DNA of 64,000 nt from Paenibacillus sp. OVF10 (GTDB lineage: Bacteria > Bacillota > Bacilli > Paenibacillales > Paenibacillaceae). Positions 28,130 through 37,296 of this stretch are shown here, piece after piece (position 1 is the first letter of the stretch; every line of letters starts with the position of its first letter). The stretch lies in the NCBI GenBank assembly GCA_022836915.1, contig CP094668.1:6448001-6512000 (forward strand), written 5' to 3'. A model generated the notes under the pieces. The model searched no databases. It was given only the letters and a program-made list of their open reading frames with translations, and had not been told where the DNA came from. The translations under genes and the position numbers were made by a program.

Positions 28130-28981
28130 GTGAAAGAACACATCTTTCTCCCCAAGCCGGTTTTCCCCAGACATGTATGTTTTCCCGATTTTATTGGAGG
28201 GTACAGTGATTTTCCGAAGCATCATGTGAATCGGGAATATCGAACGAAAGATATCAACTTAGATCAATGCTACAATTTGCACCTTGTCCTGGACGGTAAA
28301 GGATTCCTGGACACGGGAACCACTCGTTATGAGCTAACACGAGGTCAGGGATTCCTCTACGGCCCCGGTCTCAGACAAACCTACTACTCAGATTTGGATG
28401 ATCCTTGGAGTATTCGTTGGATTCACTTCTACGGTATTCGTCTCGAAGAGCTGTTAAATGGAAAAGGCGTTGACGAGCCCTGGCTATTTCAATGTTCCAA
28501 CTTTCCGGTGGTTACCGCGCTCATGGATCGATTACTGGAGCTAGGCAGAGGCTATCAGGTGGAGGACGAGCACAGTGTGGCAGCTACTCTATATGAACTT
28601 CTGACCCGATTGCAATCCGCAGCGAGCCAAATCAATGTTTCGTTAAATCACACTTCCGAGCGAATTCGTGAAGCAGGGAATTATATTCGTTCCCATAGTA
28701 ACGAGCACATTACACTAGACCACGCTGCCGGGATTGCCGGATACAGTACAACATACTTTAGCCGAAAGTTCAGTCAGACGTTTGGAATCTCTTTCCCGGA
28801 ATTCCTCTTGGAATCCAGGCTACTACATGCGAAACAACTGCTCGCGACAACCAACCTTTCCATTAAACAAATTACACTGGAAACGGGGTTCTCTCAGTCA
28901 AGCTACTTCATCCGATGTTTTAAAACCCAGGAAAACGTAACACCCATGCAATTTCGAATAATGCACAATCATTCGTTATAG
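28130..28981 (+). CDS. AraC-family transcription regulator
   Basis: 283-residue regulator with an N-terminal cupin sugar-sensing domain (NLHLVLDGKGFLDTGTTRYE, GQGFLYGPGLRQTYYSD, WSIRWIHFYG) and a C-terminal double HTH (ITLDHAAGIAGYSTTYFSRKF and LSIKQITLETGFSQSSYFIRC, then FKTQENVTPMQFR). I place the start at GTG 28130, 6 bases after GGAGG, since the ATG at 28124 is too close to it. The gene is divergent from the GH42 beta-galactosidase, so it probably activates that gene with an oligosaccharide ligand. Confidence 0.88.
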   Translation: MKEHIFLPKPVFPRHVCFPDFIGGYSDFPKHHVNREYRTKDINLDQCYNLHLVLDGKGFLDTGTTRYELTRGQGFLYGPGLRQTYYSDLDDPWSIRWIHFYGIRLEELLNGKGVDEPWLFQCSNFPVVTALMDRLLELGRGYQVEDEHSVAATLYELLTRLQSAASQINVSLNHTSERIREAGNYIRSHSNEHITLDHAAGIAGYSTTYFSRKFSQTFGISFPEFLLESRLLHAKQLLATTNLSIKQITLETGFSQSSYFIRCFKTQENVTPMQFRIMHNHSL

Positions 28982-29015
28982 TCAGATGTTCCTTGAACAA
29001 GCTGACGCAAAAGAA

Positions 29016-29040
29016 GACTCTGCATACAACATGCAGAGTC
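29016..29040. terminator. Bidirectional terminator
   Basis: Perfect 10-bp stem GACTCTGCAT / ATGCAGAGTC with a 5-base loop; TTCTTC on the plus side, TTCTTTT on the minus side. Confidence 0.8.
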
Positions 29041-29055
29041 TTCTTCGGTCATTTT

Positions 29056-29289
29056 TCACAAATGCTCATTTGTATCTTCGTCCTCGTCAGCTTTATATTC
29101 CAATATATCTCCAGGCTGACAATCCAGTGCTTTACAGATGGCATCCAGAGTGGATAAACGGATCGCTTTTGCTTTTCCTGTTTTTAATATGGAAATATTG
29201 GCGATCGTGATCTCAACTCTCTCTGCAAGCTCGGTAACCGTCATTTTCCGCTTTGCCAACATCACATCAATATTGATTATAATGGCCAT
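29056..29289 (-). CDS. XRE-family HTH regulator (YozG-like)
   Basis: 77-residue DNA-binding protein consisting of one HTH_3/HTH_26 domain: MAIIINIDVMLAKRKMTVTE, LAERVEITIANISILKTGKA and IRLSTLDAICKALDCQPGDIL, with an acidic tail. It follows a DUF2975 membrane protein gene by 9 bases. The pair matches YoaS-YozG of Bacillus subtilis, where a small repressor accompanies a membrane protein of unknown role. It may bind the perfect palindrome at 29827-29854 upstream of the pair. Confidence 0.85.
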   Translation of the reverse strand: MAIIINIDVMLAKRKMTVTELAERVEITIANISILKTGKAKAIRLSTLDAICKALDCQPGDILEYKADEDEDTNEHL

Positions 29290-29298
29290 ATATTCACC

Positions 29299-29775
29299 TC
29301 AGACCACTAGGTCATTTTCTGATTTGATATCAATCGCTTCCTGTAACAATCTTTGGAGCACAGCGGAAAACACTGCGATGACCAATGAAGCAAAAATAGG
29401 AACCATCCCCATAAGAATGAGGCCTGGGGCATCATCTTTCTCTGCTACAACATACACAAATGGCAACATCACAAAATAGAGACTACTGATTACAATAGCA
29501 CAATATTTTATTGTTTTTAAGGATTTCACTGACATTAGAGAGAACGCTTCATTTTTGTCGATGTAGCTCAACAGACGGAATGCTTGGTACAGTGCAACAA
29601 TAAACGGAATAACTGACACATACATAATAATCACTATGGGGTATAGTGCACCTGCATAATTCGGATTCACCGGATTGTTTGCTAACCAGGGTATACCGAA
29701 TATACATAAGGCAAGAACGGGAACACCAATAAGAAACACTGCCAATTTTAAAAAAATGGTTGTACCTCGCTTCAC
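29299..29775 (-). CDS. DUF2975 membrane protein (YoaS-like)
   Basis: 158-residue integral membrane protein with four hydrophobic helices (FLKLAVFLIGVPVLALCIFG, ALYPIVIIMYVSVIPFIVAL, KYCAIVISSLYFVMLPFVYV, GMVPIFASLVIAVFSAVLQ). FRLLSYIDKNEAFSLMSVK lies between helices 2 and 3, a DUF2975 feature. The start is taken as GTG 29775, with GAGGTG 7 bases upstream. It is paired with the XRE regulator that follows. Function unknown; possibly a sensor controlling its regulator partner. Confidence 0.8.
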   Translation of the reverse strand: MKRGTTIFLKLAVFLIGVPVLALCIFGIPWLANNPVNPNYAGALYPIVIIMYVSVIPFIVALYQAFRLLSYIDKNEAFSLMSVKSLKTIKYCAIVISSLYFVMLPFVYVVAEKDDAPGLILMGMVPIFASLVIAVFSAVLQRLLQEAIDIKSENDLVV

Positions 29776-29826
29776 AAAAAGCACCTCACTTGTTTTAAGT
29801 GATATGAATTTATCATAATATTTATC

Positions 29827-29854
29827 GTTTTACAATAAATTTTTATTGTAAAAC
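29827..29854. promoter_or_regulatory. Perfect 28-bp AT-rich palindrome
   Basis: GTTTTACAATAAA (29827-29839) and TTTATTGTAAAAC (29842-29854) are exact inverted copies around two T's, 52 bp upstream of the DUF2975 start. There is no T-run after it and the stem is AT-rich, so an operator for the adjacent HTH protein is more likely than a terminator. Confidence 0.5.
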
Positions 29855-29944
29855 AGATTTCATTTATTCTTTTGCCCATTAAGAAAGGAAGATCAAAAAA
29901 TCGCATCTCTCTTTGCTTCAGTGATTCTTGGACACAAAAAAGCC

Positions 29945-29975
29945 CAAAGATAGCCACTGGATGTGGTTATCTTTG
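29945..29975 (-). terminator. Terminator of the Zur operon 1
   Basis: Perfect stem on the minus strand, CAAAGATAACCAC with GTGGCTATCTTTG (one mismatch), then GGCTTTTTT. It follows the DUF3024 gene by 8 bases. Confidence 0.85.
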
Positions 29976-29982
29976 AACTCGC

Positions 29983-30318
29983 TCATGTGCGCCAGAACAG
30001 TCCAGCTTCATCCCGTTCCACCTGCTCGAGCACATTCTCAAAATCGGAACAAGGTGTAATATCATCTACCGGATTCCAGCTGCTCTGTTCATCTCTGGCA
30101 TACACTTTCCACTGATTTTCTTCCCAGTAAAATCGGGCAATATGCATCTTATCCCATTGATACCGTTCCTCGGCGGGTCTTTCTTCGGTCAGGATCAATT
30201 CATTGTCATTCATCTCATATGTCAGCTTCACCATCGTACGCAGTGGCGCAGGTACCTTCTCGTGAATATATCCGTTCATTACGGACTCAATTCTCCGTAA
30301 CGTAAACAAGTCCAGCAT
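29983..30318 (-). CDS. DUF3024 domain protein
   Basis: 111-residue cytoplasmic protein of unknown function. It starts MLDLFTLRRIESVMNGYIHE, then VPAPLRTMVKLTYEMNDNEL, ILTEERPAEERYQWDKMHIA and NQWKVYARD, the DUF3024 pattern. ATG 30318 has AAAGG about 11 bases upstream and is preferred to the ATG at 30330. It lies 45 bases after rpsN in the Zur-controlled unit, and a terminator follows. Whether it has a role in zinc starvation is only suggested by position. Confidence 0.75.
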   Translation of the reverse strand: MLDLFTLRRIESVMNGYIHEKVPAPLRTMVKLTYEMNDNELILTEERPAEERYQWDKMHIARFYWEENQWKVYARDEQSSWNPVDDITPCSDFENVLEQVERDEAGLFWRT

Positions 30319-30362
30319 GAAGATGCACATCCTTTCAGCAAAATACGCAACCCTTGATCATT

Positions 30363-30632
30363 TTACCAGCTGGATTTAGTTACACCAGGAATCTGACCTT
30401 GATGAGCCAATTCACGGAACTTAATTCGAGATACCTTGAACTTGCGTAGATAACCCCGCGGGCGACCTGTCACTTCACAACGGTTCTTCAAACGAGTCGG
30501 AGATGCATTCCGCGGCAATTTCTGCAATGCCTCGTAATCCCCTTTTTCCTTCAGTTCCCGGCGCAGGTCCGCATATTTTGCCACGATCGCCTGACGTTGC
30601 TTCTCACGTACCACTTTTGATTTTTTAGCCAT
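30363..30632 (-). CDS. rpsN: 30S ribosomal protein S14, zinc-independent paralogue
   Basis: 89-residue S14 (RpsN2/YhzA type). It starts MAKKSKVVREKQRQAIVAKY and has LPRNASPTRLKNRCEVTGRPRG and YLRKFKVSRIKFRELAHQG, ending GVTKSSW. It lacks the CxxC pair of zinc ribbons that the 61-residue S14 carries (only one Cys, in NRCEVTG). In Bacillus such C-minus paralogues are made under zinc starvation so that ribosome assembly does not depend on zinc. Position behind a Zur box and the ZagA-type GTPase fits that role exactly. Confidence 0.93.
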   Translation of the reverse strand: MAKKSKVVREKQRQAIVAKYADLRRELKEKGDYEALQKLPRNASPTRLKNRCEVTGRPRGYLRKFKVSRIKFRELAHQGQIPGVTKSSW

Positions 30633-30684
30633 GAATTACAGCTCCTTATCCATTGAATTTATGATTATGACATCATCTTCCGAG

Positions 30685-31880
30685 TTAAACGGCTTCCACA
30701 GGCCATGGCAGGGGATTGTCAAAATGACCCCAGTCGCCCAGCATTTCTTCGTCACTGAGTAGACACTGATCCAGCTCATCTTCAATACTGGCACGTTCCA
30801 TGTCGATCCCAATCATGACAAGTTCCGTCTGACGATCTCCCCACTGGGCATCCCATTTCTCCAGAACATCCGGCTCGTTACGTAAAATCTCTTCTTTGTC
30901 CGCTTCCGGCAATGCAGCGATCCAATGTCCCGCAGGACCGAATTGAATGGATGGTCCCGCCTGACTCAGGCTTGCAGCAACATCCCCTTCGGCCGCGAGC
31001 CATACCAAACCTTTGGCACGTACCACTTCTTCCGGCCAGTAACTCATGAATTCAGCCAGACGGGAAGGATGGAACGGCTTTCTGCGGCGATATACAAAGG
31101 AACCAATGCCATATTCCTCGGTTTCCGGTGTATGCGACTCCTTCTCCAGTTCCTGAATCCATCCAGCGGACATGCTCACCTTCTCAAAATCAAAGCGGTC
31201 TGTGTTCAGAATCTCAGACGGATTCACCTGTCCGTTCTCAGTCCGAATGATCTTGGCGTTAGGCTGTAACTTGCGGATGACCCCTTCGAGCTTGTTCAGC
31301 TCGGTGTCATCGACCAGATCACATTTGTTAAGCAACAACACATCACATGTCTCAATCTGATCGATCAACAAGTCTACAACGTCACGAGTGTCCTCATCTC
31401 CGGTCGCTTGATTACGATCCAGAAGACTCTGTCCTGATCCAAAATCATGCCAGAATCGATTGGCATCCACCACCGTTACCAGACAATCCAATCGGGCCAG
31501 ACGAGTCAGATCAATACCCGACTCCTCATCGGCGTATGTAAAGGTCTGTGCAACGGGAACAGGTTCACTGATTCCGGTGGATTCGATCAAAATATAGTCA
31601 TACTTGCCTTCGTTCACCAGCTTCTCAATCTCTTGCATCAGATCATCCCGCAAGGTGCAACAGATACAGCCGTTGGACAACTCCACCAACTTCTCTTCAG
31701 TTCGAGACAAGGTTGCCTCCCCTTAACCAGCGCAGCATCAATATTGACCTCGCTCATGTCGTTAACGATCACGGCAACCTTAAGCCCTTGTCTGTTGTTC
31801 AACACATGATTCAAAACCGTCGTTTTCCCTGAACCGAGGTAACCACTCAGTACGGTTACCGGAACTTGCTTTTGTGTCAT
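30685..31880 (-). CDS. CobW/COG0523 GTPase, ZagA/YciC-like zinc metallochaperone, frameshifted
   Basis: 398-residue G3E GTPase, the same length as ZagA/YciC. P-loop GYLGSGKTT, Mg site VIVNDMSEVNID, metal motif NGCICC (CxCC), ESTGISEPVPVAQTF and guanine site LLNKCDLV are all present, with a C-terminal CobW_C domain (RRKPFHPSRLAEFMSYWP). One base missing in the CCCC run at 31719-31722 splits it; repair gives LVKGEATLSRTEEKLVELS. A perfect Zur box and a TTGACA/TATAGT promoter lie upstream. In Bacillus, ZagA delivers zinc to folate enzyme FolE when zinc falls. Confidence 0.88.
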
Positions 31881-31923
31881 AGAAATCTACTCCTTATATG
31901 TGCAGTCTGCGTAATCCAGACTT

Positions 31924-31944
31924 TAATAGTAATTATTACGATTA
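31924..31944 (-). promoter_or_regulatory. Zur box upstream of the GTPase-rpsN operon
   Basis: Core AGTAATTATTACGATT matches the Bacillus Zur consensus (TCGTAAT-N-ATTACGA). It lies 44-64 bp before the GTPase start, just downstream of the -10 element, so bound Zur would block initiation. The 21-bp site is identical to the one at 43199-43219. Confidence 0.88.
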
Positions 31945-31953
31945 ACAACAATG

Positions 31954-31983
31954 ACTATAATCCTGTTGGACGGTCGTTGTCAA
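31954..31983 (-). promoter_or_regulatory. Sigma-A promoter of the GTPase-rpsN operon
   Basis: Minus strand TTGACA (31978-31983), 18-bp spacer, TATAGT (31954-31959), with the Zur box 10 bp downstream of the -10. Confidence 0.75.
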
Positions 31984-32176
31984 ACTATTTTTGATTCAAC
32001 CTGCAAAAAAGGTTGATGACCGCACCTTACACTTTCGCATCCTGATGATACGTTTTGGCAAGAAGTGAGTCATAAACCTCCTCTGTAAATATTCGCACTA
32101 CATGCGGGATAGGCTAGACAGCGGAACTATCAATATAAATTAGAAGTACGCCTGTACCGGGACATATTCAACAAAA

Positions 32177-32399
32177 CTATATAGATTGAACTGAACATTT
32201 ACACGAAACGGAGAGGACAGAAAAAACCTGAAGAAGCGGAGCTACAAGCTTTCTGCAAGAAAGCTACATCGGAAGCATACGCTATCCCCGGATTTAACCT
32301 TATAAAAAGGAATCAAAAAATCTGGGGATAACAGCGATCGGAAGGTTGTTCTGTCATCGGAGTGATCCGTGTAAATGTTCTTTAGTTCAATTTATATAG
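32177..32399 (-). repeat. Dispersed hairpin repeat, copy B
   Basis: Inverted copy of the element at 1753-1983. Read on the minus strand it gives TATATAAATTGAACT at the left end, AACATTTACAC, ACAACCTTCCGATCGCTG, TTATCCCCAGATTTTTTG, AAATCCGGGGATAGCG and CTCTCCGTTTCGTGTAAATG, ending with an inverted copy of the left end. The left terminal repeat contains the TAA stop codon of the neighbouring MFS gene. Alignment with copy A is collinear over the whole length, with the same 30-base stretch from TCCGGGGATAGCGTATGCTT onward. Confidence 0.85.
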
Positions 32400-33656
32400 T
32401 CACCACAGATCTGGCCTTATTGCCCGCTTCCATCCGTTGCCTGAACACCAACACCAGTACCATCGCTGCAATAGACAGCAACGTGCAGATCATAAACATG
32501 GTCGAATACGAACTCACCTGTACAATGAGCCCCATCGCCAGTCCTCCCAGAGAGAATCCAAGGTCATACGAGGACATGAAGATCCCCATGAGTACATATC
32601 TGGAATCCGCAGGCAGCACAAAAGACAGATATGTGGTTAATGTCGGGTACAACAGTGCCAAGGCAAAACCGCTGAACACCGCGGAGAGATACACCAATGG
32701 CCCGATGATCTCCATCAGGCTGAGTAACTGGGTTCCCAGTGCTGCACACAGCATTAATCCTGCCATCAGCCAGGTATTCCAGCTACCGTCGGACGGAATT
32801 TTTTACGTAAAATAAACCTGCACAGGATCACAACCAATCCCTGAATCGTCAGAAATACCCCAGCACTCGCCGTTCCGGTGGATACCATATACAAGGGAAG
32901 GAAGGTCGCTGTTGCCCCAAAAACGCAGGACGCAAACAGCATCACCACACTACTGATCAGCAGTGGCGTACTGCGCCAGATGCCGCCGAATGAACGACAC
33001 ATATCACCCAAGGTATACGATTTGTTCTGCACGGTACTCCGGGGCAGATCCACATTATATCCAATCAGAAGTGGCAGCGCCGCCAGTCCGATCATCAGCA
33101 GCGTAAACGCTAGATCACTGGCATTTTCCCAGATTTGTATGGCGAGGATCGGAATGACCAGAGAAGGAACCATCGTAAACAGGGTGTACATGGACAGCCC
33201 TTGTGCCCGGTCTTTGTCCTCCAGCTTTTCCACAATGCCTGCCTGCATCGTCATGGAGAAAAAGGCCGTAGCCACCCCTTGCAGGGCTCGCAACCACAGA
33301 TACGTCTCCACACCAAAAACAACAAACAGCAGCAACGTCCCGGCATGTAAAAGTAATAGCCATTGCATCACACGAAGCGGCCCATGCTTGCCCAGCAGCT
33401 GTGCTGCAAAAGGTCTCAAGAGCATACAGGTGAACATGTATGCCCCCATCATCAGACCAATCTCAGCCTGATTCAATCCGGCGGCCTCGCTTCGCAAAGG
33501 CAGAATAATCGTCAAAGCAGAATTCGCCGCAAAAAATAAAAAGGCCAGTATATAAAACCGGATAAAGGAAAAGGATACCGGATTTAATTTTCCATTGGAT
33601 GTTGCCGTCATTGAAGACTTCAAACGTTCGTCACCACTTTCTCTTCTGGCAGTCAA
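32392..33656 (-). CDS. MFS exporter, CntE-like (second copy), frameshifted
   Basis: About 421-residue, 12-helix transporter of the kind that exports staphylopine-type metallophores. FLFFAANSALTIILPLRSEA is helix 1, then GLMMGAYMFTCMLLRPFAA and LRALQGVATAFFSMTMQAG. The end is joined by adding one base to the TTTTTT run at 32799-32804, giving RKKIPSDGSWNTWLMAGLM, which matches the paralogue's RKRIPSDGSW. TTG 33656 overlaps the upstream stop; ATG at residue 16 is an alternative. Its stop codon lies in repeat copy B. Last gene of the zincophore operon. Confidence 0.8.
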
Positions 33657-34845
33657 CTCACAGATGTACCTGTAACGGGTCTACGCCGTTCATAGGCAAA
33701 AACGATCATTACCGCTCCTAGGATAGCACAGATCATGTACATAAATGAATAGGAAGAGAAGTCAGCAACGGGTCCCATAATCACACCACCCAGAGAAATA
33801 CCCAGATCCGCCATCGCGATAAATAACCCGATCAGGACGTTCCGATTCAGCTTAGGCAAGACAAAAGATAAATAGGTCGTGAGTGTCGGATACAGGATCG
33901 CCTGACCGATTCCCATGAATACAGCACCCACATAGAAAAAGACCACCCCGCCTGTCACGGCAAAACTGACACATTGCGCAGCTACGGCGAGCAGAAACAT
34001 GGTGCCCATCATGAAGGGAGAATGCCAACTGCCATCGGAAGGAATCCTTTTCCTAAGCATAATTCGAGCCAGTACCACCGTTCCTGCCTGAAGCATCAGA
34101 TATACGCCGGCATTCCCGTTTGGTACTTGGCTCGCATACAGCGGAATGAAGGTTGTAATCGCGCCAAATACAACCGAGGCAGCGAGCATTAACACACTAC
34201 AGCGAAATAAATACGGATTCTTCACCAACTGCCCAAATGATTCCCACATGCTCACATTCTGCTCCGATGGATTCTCAGCAGGTTTCTCCTTGTTTGGTTC
34301 CATTTTGGCGGTATATCCGAAGACGCCCGTACAGACGGCAATGCCGATCAGAACCACTGTAAAATAATCCATGCCTCCCGCCTGCCATATCCCCAATGCG
34401 AGCACAGGCCCCACGATCCCTGGTATGTAACTGAACAACGAATAATACGAAATTCCCTGTGACCGATCTTTCTCCGGAAGTGCATCAATAATGCCAATCT
34501 GCAGGGCCATGGAGAAAAACGCTGTCGATACCCCCTGAAGAATACGAGCAAGCAAATAACCTCCAAGTCCCGTAAAGGTATATAAAATCAGCGCAAATCC
34601 ATTGATAATCAGAATCAGACGTAATATTTTGATCGGTCCGTGCTTTTGAATAATCCGACCTGCCCAGGGTCTGAAGAACATCGTTGTAAACATATAAGCG
34701 CCCATGATCAGTCCAATCGTTGTACCGCTCGCACCCAAGGACTCCCTTGTAATGGGATGATCACGTTAAGAATGGCATTGGCACTGAAATATAGAAGAAC
34801 CAATATGTACAAACGTAGAAAAGGCCAAGACATCGCTCCACTCAC
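33653..34845 (-). CDS. MFS exporter, CntE-like (first copy), frameshifted
   Basis: 397-residue 12-helix transporter, paralogous to the next gene: both have GLIMGAYMFT/GLMMGAYMFT, LQGVSTAFFSMALQ and LYPTLTTYLSFVLP. The true start is GTG 34845 (AGGAGG 9 bases upstream), reading MSGAMSWPFLRLYILVLLYF. One base missing in the CCC run 34744-34746 separates it from SLGASGTTIGLIMGAYMF. Located after the importer genes of the metallophore operon, it should export the newly made opine. Why two copies exist is open. Confidence 0.82.
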
Positions 34846-34858
34846 AATGGGGCTCCTC

Positions 34859-35611
34859 CTAAAATGGTATTAAATGCTTCAATAATCGCTTCGCATAATC
34901 GGACTGTACGTCCTTAAGTTGCTTGGTCGGAACGATTTCTACAACCTGTCCCTCTCTGAAAATGATTACCCTGTCACAGATATAAGCTGCCGCCTGTATA
35001 TCATGCGTGATAAAAACATAGCTCAGCTTGTAGATTTCTTTCAGCTCTTTCAACAATTGCAACACCTGAATCTGAACAGACACGTCCAGTGAACTGATCG
35101 CTTCATCAAACACGATGCATTTGGGGGCGGTGGAGATGGCCCTGGCGATGCACACTCTCTGAGCCTCCCCGCCGGATAGTTCATGCGGATATTTGGATCT
35201 ATAAGAAGGGTCCAATCCAACTTGGTTCAGCAACAGATCCACCTTTTCTGAGTTACCCTGATCCTTTCGCAGCTTTTGCTGTGCTTGCATCGGTTCCATA
35301 ATGGCAGCTTCCACGGTAAGAAACGGATTGATGGAGGATGTATAATTTTGAAAAACGGCGCTGATGTTACCCATCCGTACACGTCGATCCTGTACGTCTT
35401 TACCATCGAGCGAGATCGTTCCACGATCCGGGCGTTCAATGCCCAGAATCAGACGGCCCAACGTAGATTTACCGCTTCCGCTTTCACCGATGATACCGAG
35501 ACACTCGCCCTGCTGGCATTCAAAGGTAACCTGTTTCAAAACTTGTTGTTTGTGCTTGGAGAACAGTCCGCCTTGGTTATATGATTTTTCGATACCTTCC
35601 ACCTTTAGCAT
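34859..35611 (-). CDS. Metallophore ABC importer ATPase (CntF/OppF-like)
   Basis: 250-residue ATPase. Walker A GESGSGKSTLGRLILG, Q-loop VFQNYTSSINPFLTV, signature LSGGEAQRVCIARAIS, Walker B CIVFDEAISSLD and H-loop FITHDIQAA are intact. Like other CntF/OppF it works with the second ATPase just upstream, whose stop overlaps its start by 7 bases. Note EAISSLD instead of the usual EPTSALD, a CntF-like variation. Confidence 0.85.
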   Translation of the reverse strand: MLKVEGIEKSYNQGGLFSKHKQQVLKQVTFECQQGECLGIIGESGSGKSTLGRLILGIERPDRGTISLDGKDVQDRRVRMGNISAVFQNYTSSINPFLTVEAAIMEPMQAQQKLRKDQGNSEKVDLLLNQVGLDPSYRSKYPHELSGGEAQRVCIARAISTAPKCIVFDEAISSLDVSVQIQVLQLLKELKEIYKLSYVFITHDIQAAAYICDRVIIFREGQVVEIVPTKQLKDVQSDYAKRLLKHLIPF

Positions 35612-36419
35612 CTAGGAGTCCCCTGCATCAACGCCTTAAAATGATTGCTTAGCTCCAGCCGGGTAGAGACCAGATACTGCGTATAGGCATGCTTCGGCTC
35701 TGTCAAAACAGAATGCATGCTGCCACGCTCAACGATCTTGCCGTCTTTCATAACCATCACGTCATCTGCAATCTTCTGGACGACGCCGAGATCATGGGAG
35801 ATGAACATCATGGAACAGCCCATGCGTTCACGTAATTGAATCAATTGCTCCACCACTTCATATTGAGAGATCGTATCCAGTGCCGTTGTCGGCTCATCCG
35901 CAATAATCAGATCGGGCTCAAGCACCAACGCCAGTGCAATCATGATTCGTTGCAGCATCCCACCAGACAGTTGATGTGGATATTGATTCAGAATCTCGCG
36001 TGGGTTTCTGAGCATGACGTTTTCCATGGCATGGATGATTTTCTGTTCAATCACGCGGGTGTTCCAGCCAAAATGCTGCTGAAGCGTCTCCCGGATATGC
36101 ACACCAATGACACAGGAAGGATCAAATGCACTCATGCCATTCTGCAAAATCATACACAGATGCTTGCCCCGCTTACGCCGCATCTCCGGTTCCGAAAGCT
36201 GGTTCAGGTCTTCGCCCTGAAATAACATTGTGCCCGATTGGCGAATCCATGGCTTGTTCAGTCGCATGATAGCCCTGCACGTAACGGACTTCCCACTACC
36301 ACTTTCCCCACGATGGCCATACAGCTTCCCTGTTTGACTTCAAATGAACTGTCATGAATAATCACTTTGCCTGTATTGCTGTCCCATACTTTTAAATGTT
36401 TAACCTCGACTATATTCAT
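35605..36419 (-). CDS. Metallophore ABC importer ATPase (CntD/OppD-like), frameshifted
   Basis: 271-residue ATPase of the nickel/peptide family. It starts MNIVEVKHLKVWDSNTGKVI. Walker A becomes VGESGSGKSVTCRAIMRL after adding one base to the CCCC run at 36306-36309. MILQNGMSAFDPSCVIG is the Q-loop, LSGGMLQRIMIALALV the signature, LIIADEPTTALDTISQY the Walker B and FISHDLGVVQ the H-loop. It overlaps the upstream permease gene by 20 bases. Confidence 0.85.
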
Positions 36420-37296
36420 AAGCGGCCTTTCTCACCTCACTTTCGTAAGACTTGTCAGACTTACCTTGAGAGGTCATCAATTTGGGGTCCAAAGCCACTT
36501 GAAGCGCATCCGATAAAAAATTAAAGGCAGACACCACCACCACAATGGCCAGGCCTGGTGCCAACATCAATTCAGGTCTGGAGAACATGACTTCCCTCGC
36601 CTCATTGAGCATCATGCCCCACTCCGCATGCGGAGCCTGGATTCCAAGCCCCAGAAAGGAAAGGCCGGAGATCTGCAACATCATCGAACACATGGAACCG
36701 CTGGCAATGACAGCAATATCGGCAAAGGTAACCGGAACAATATGTTTGGTTATAATTCTCAGATTAGGCGTGCCGGAGGCTTTAGCGAATTTTACATAAT
36801 CCATATCAGAGAATTGCATCACAGATGTTCGAATAACGCGGGCAAACCAGGCCCATTTCATCCACACAAAGGCAATCAAAATATTCTCCAGTCCTGCACC
36901 CAGAATGCCAACCACCGCCAGTGTCATTACGTATCCGGGGAAAGAAAGCATAATGTCACAGACTCTCATGATCCACGCATCCACTTTCCCCTTGAAGTAA
37001 CCTGCGATGAATCCAACAATGGCCCCGATCAGAACAGAAAGGCTCAGCGCAACCAGAACCCATAACACACTTGGACGGATGCCATAGATAAGCCGAGATA
37101 ATACACATCTACCCAGATGATCATTGCCTAATAGATAATCCCAGGATGAGGAGGCATACCGAAGCTTCATGTTCACTTGTCCAGGATCATGCGGCGCAAT
37201 AAGCGGAGCCAGTACGCCCGCCATAATCGTGACCATAATCACTACCAAAGAGGTCATCGCAAGCTTGTCTTTGCTCAGATTTTTCAGTATTCGCAT
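36400..37296 (-). CDS. Metallophore ABC importer permease (CntC/DppC-like)
   Basis: 298-residue permease with six helices: SLVVIMVTIMAGVLAPLIAP, GNDHLGRCVLSRLIYG, LSVLIGAIVGFIAGYFKG, YVMTLAVVGILGAGLENI and a C-terminal helix. The EAA loop KFAKASGTPNLRIITKHIVP and SGLSFLGLGIQAPHAEWGMML are DppC hallmarks. Start and stop overlap its neighbours, as expected for a translationally coupled operon. Confidence 0.88.
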   Translation of the reverse strand: MRILKNLSKDKLAMTSLVVIMVTIMAGVLAPLIAPHDPGQVNMKLRYASSSWDYLLGNDHLGRCVLSRLIYGIRPSVLWVLVALSLSVLIGAIVGFIAGYFKGKVDAWIMRVCDIMLSFPGYVMTLAVVGILGAGLENILIAFVWMKWAWFARVIRTSVMQFSDMDYVKFAKASGTPNLRIITKHIVPVTFADIAVIASGSMCSMMLQISGLSFLGLGIQAPHAEWGMMLNEAREVMFSRPELMLAPGLAIVVVVSAFNFLSDALQVALDPKLMTSQGKSDKSYESEVRKAAYEYSRG

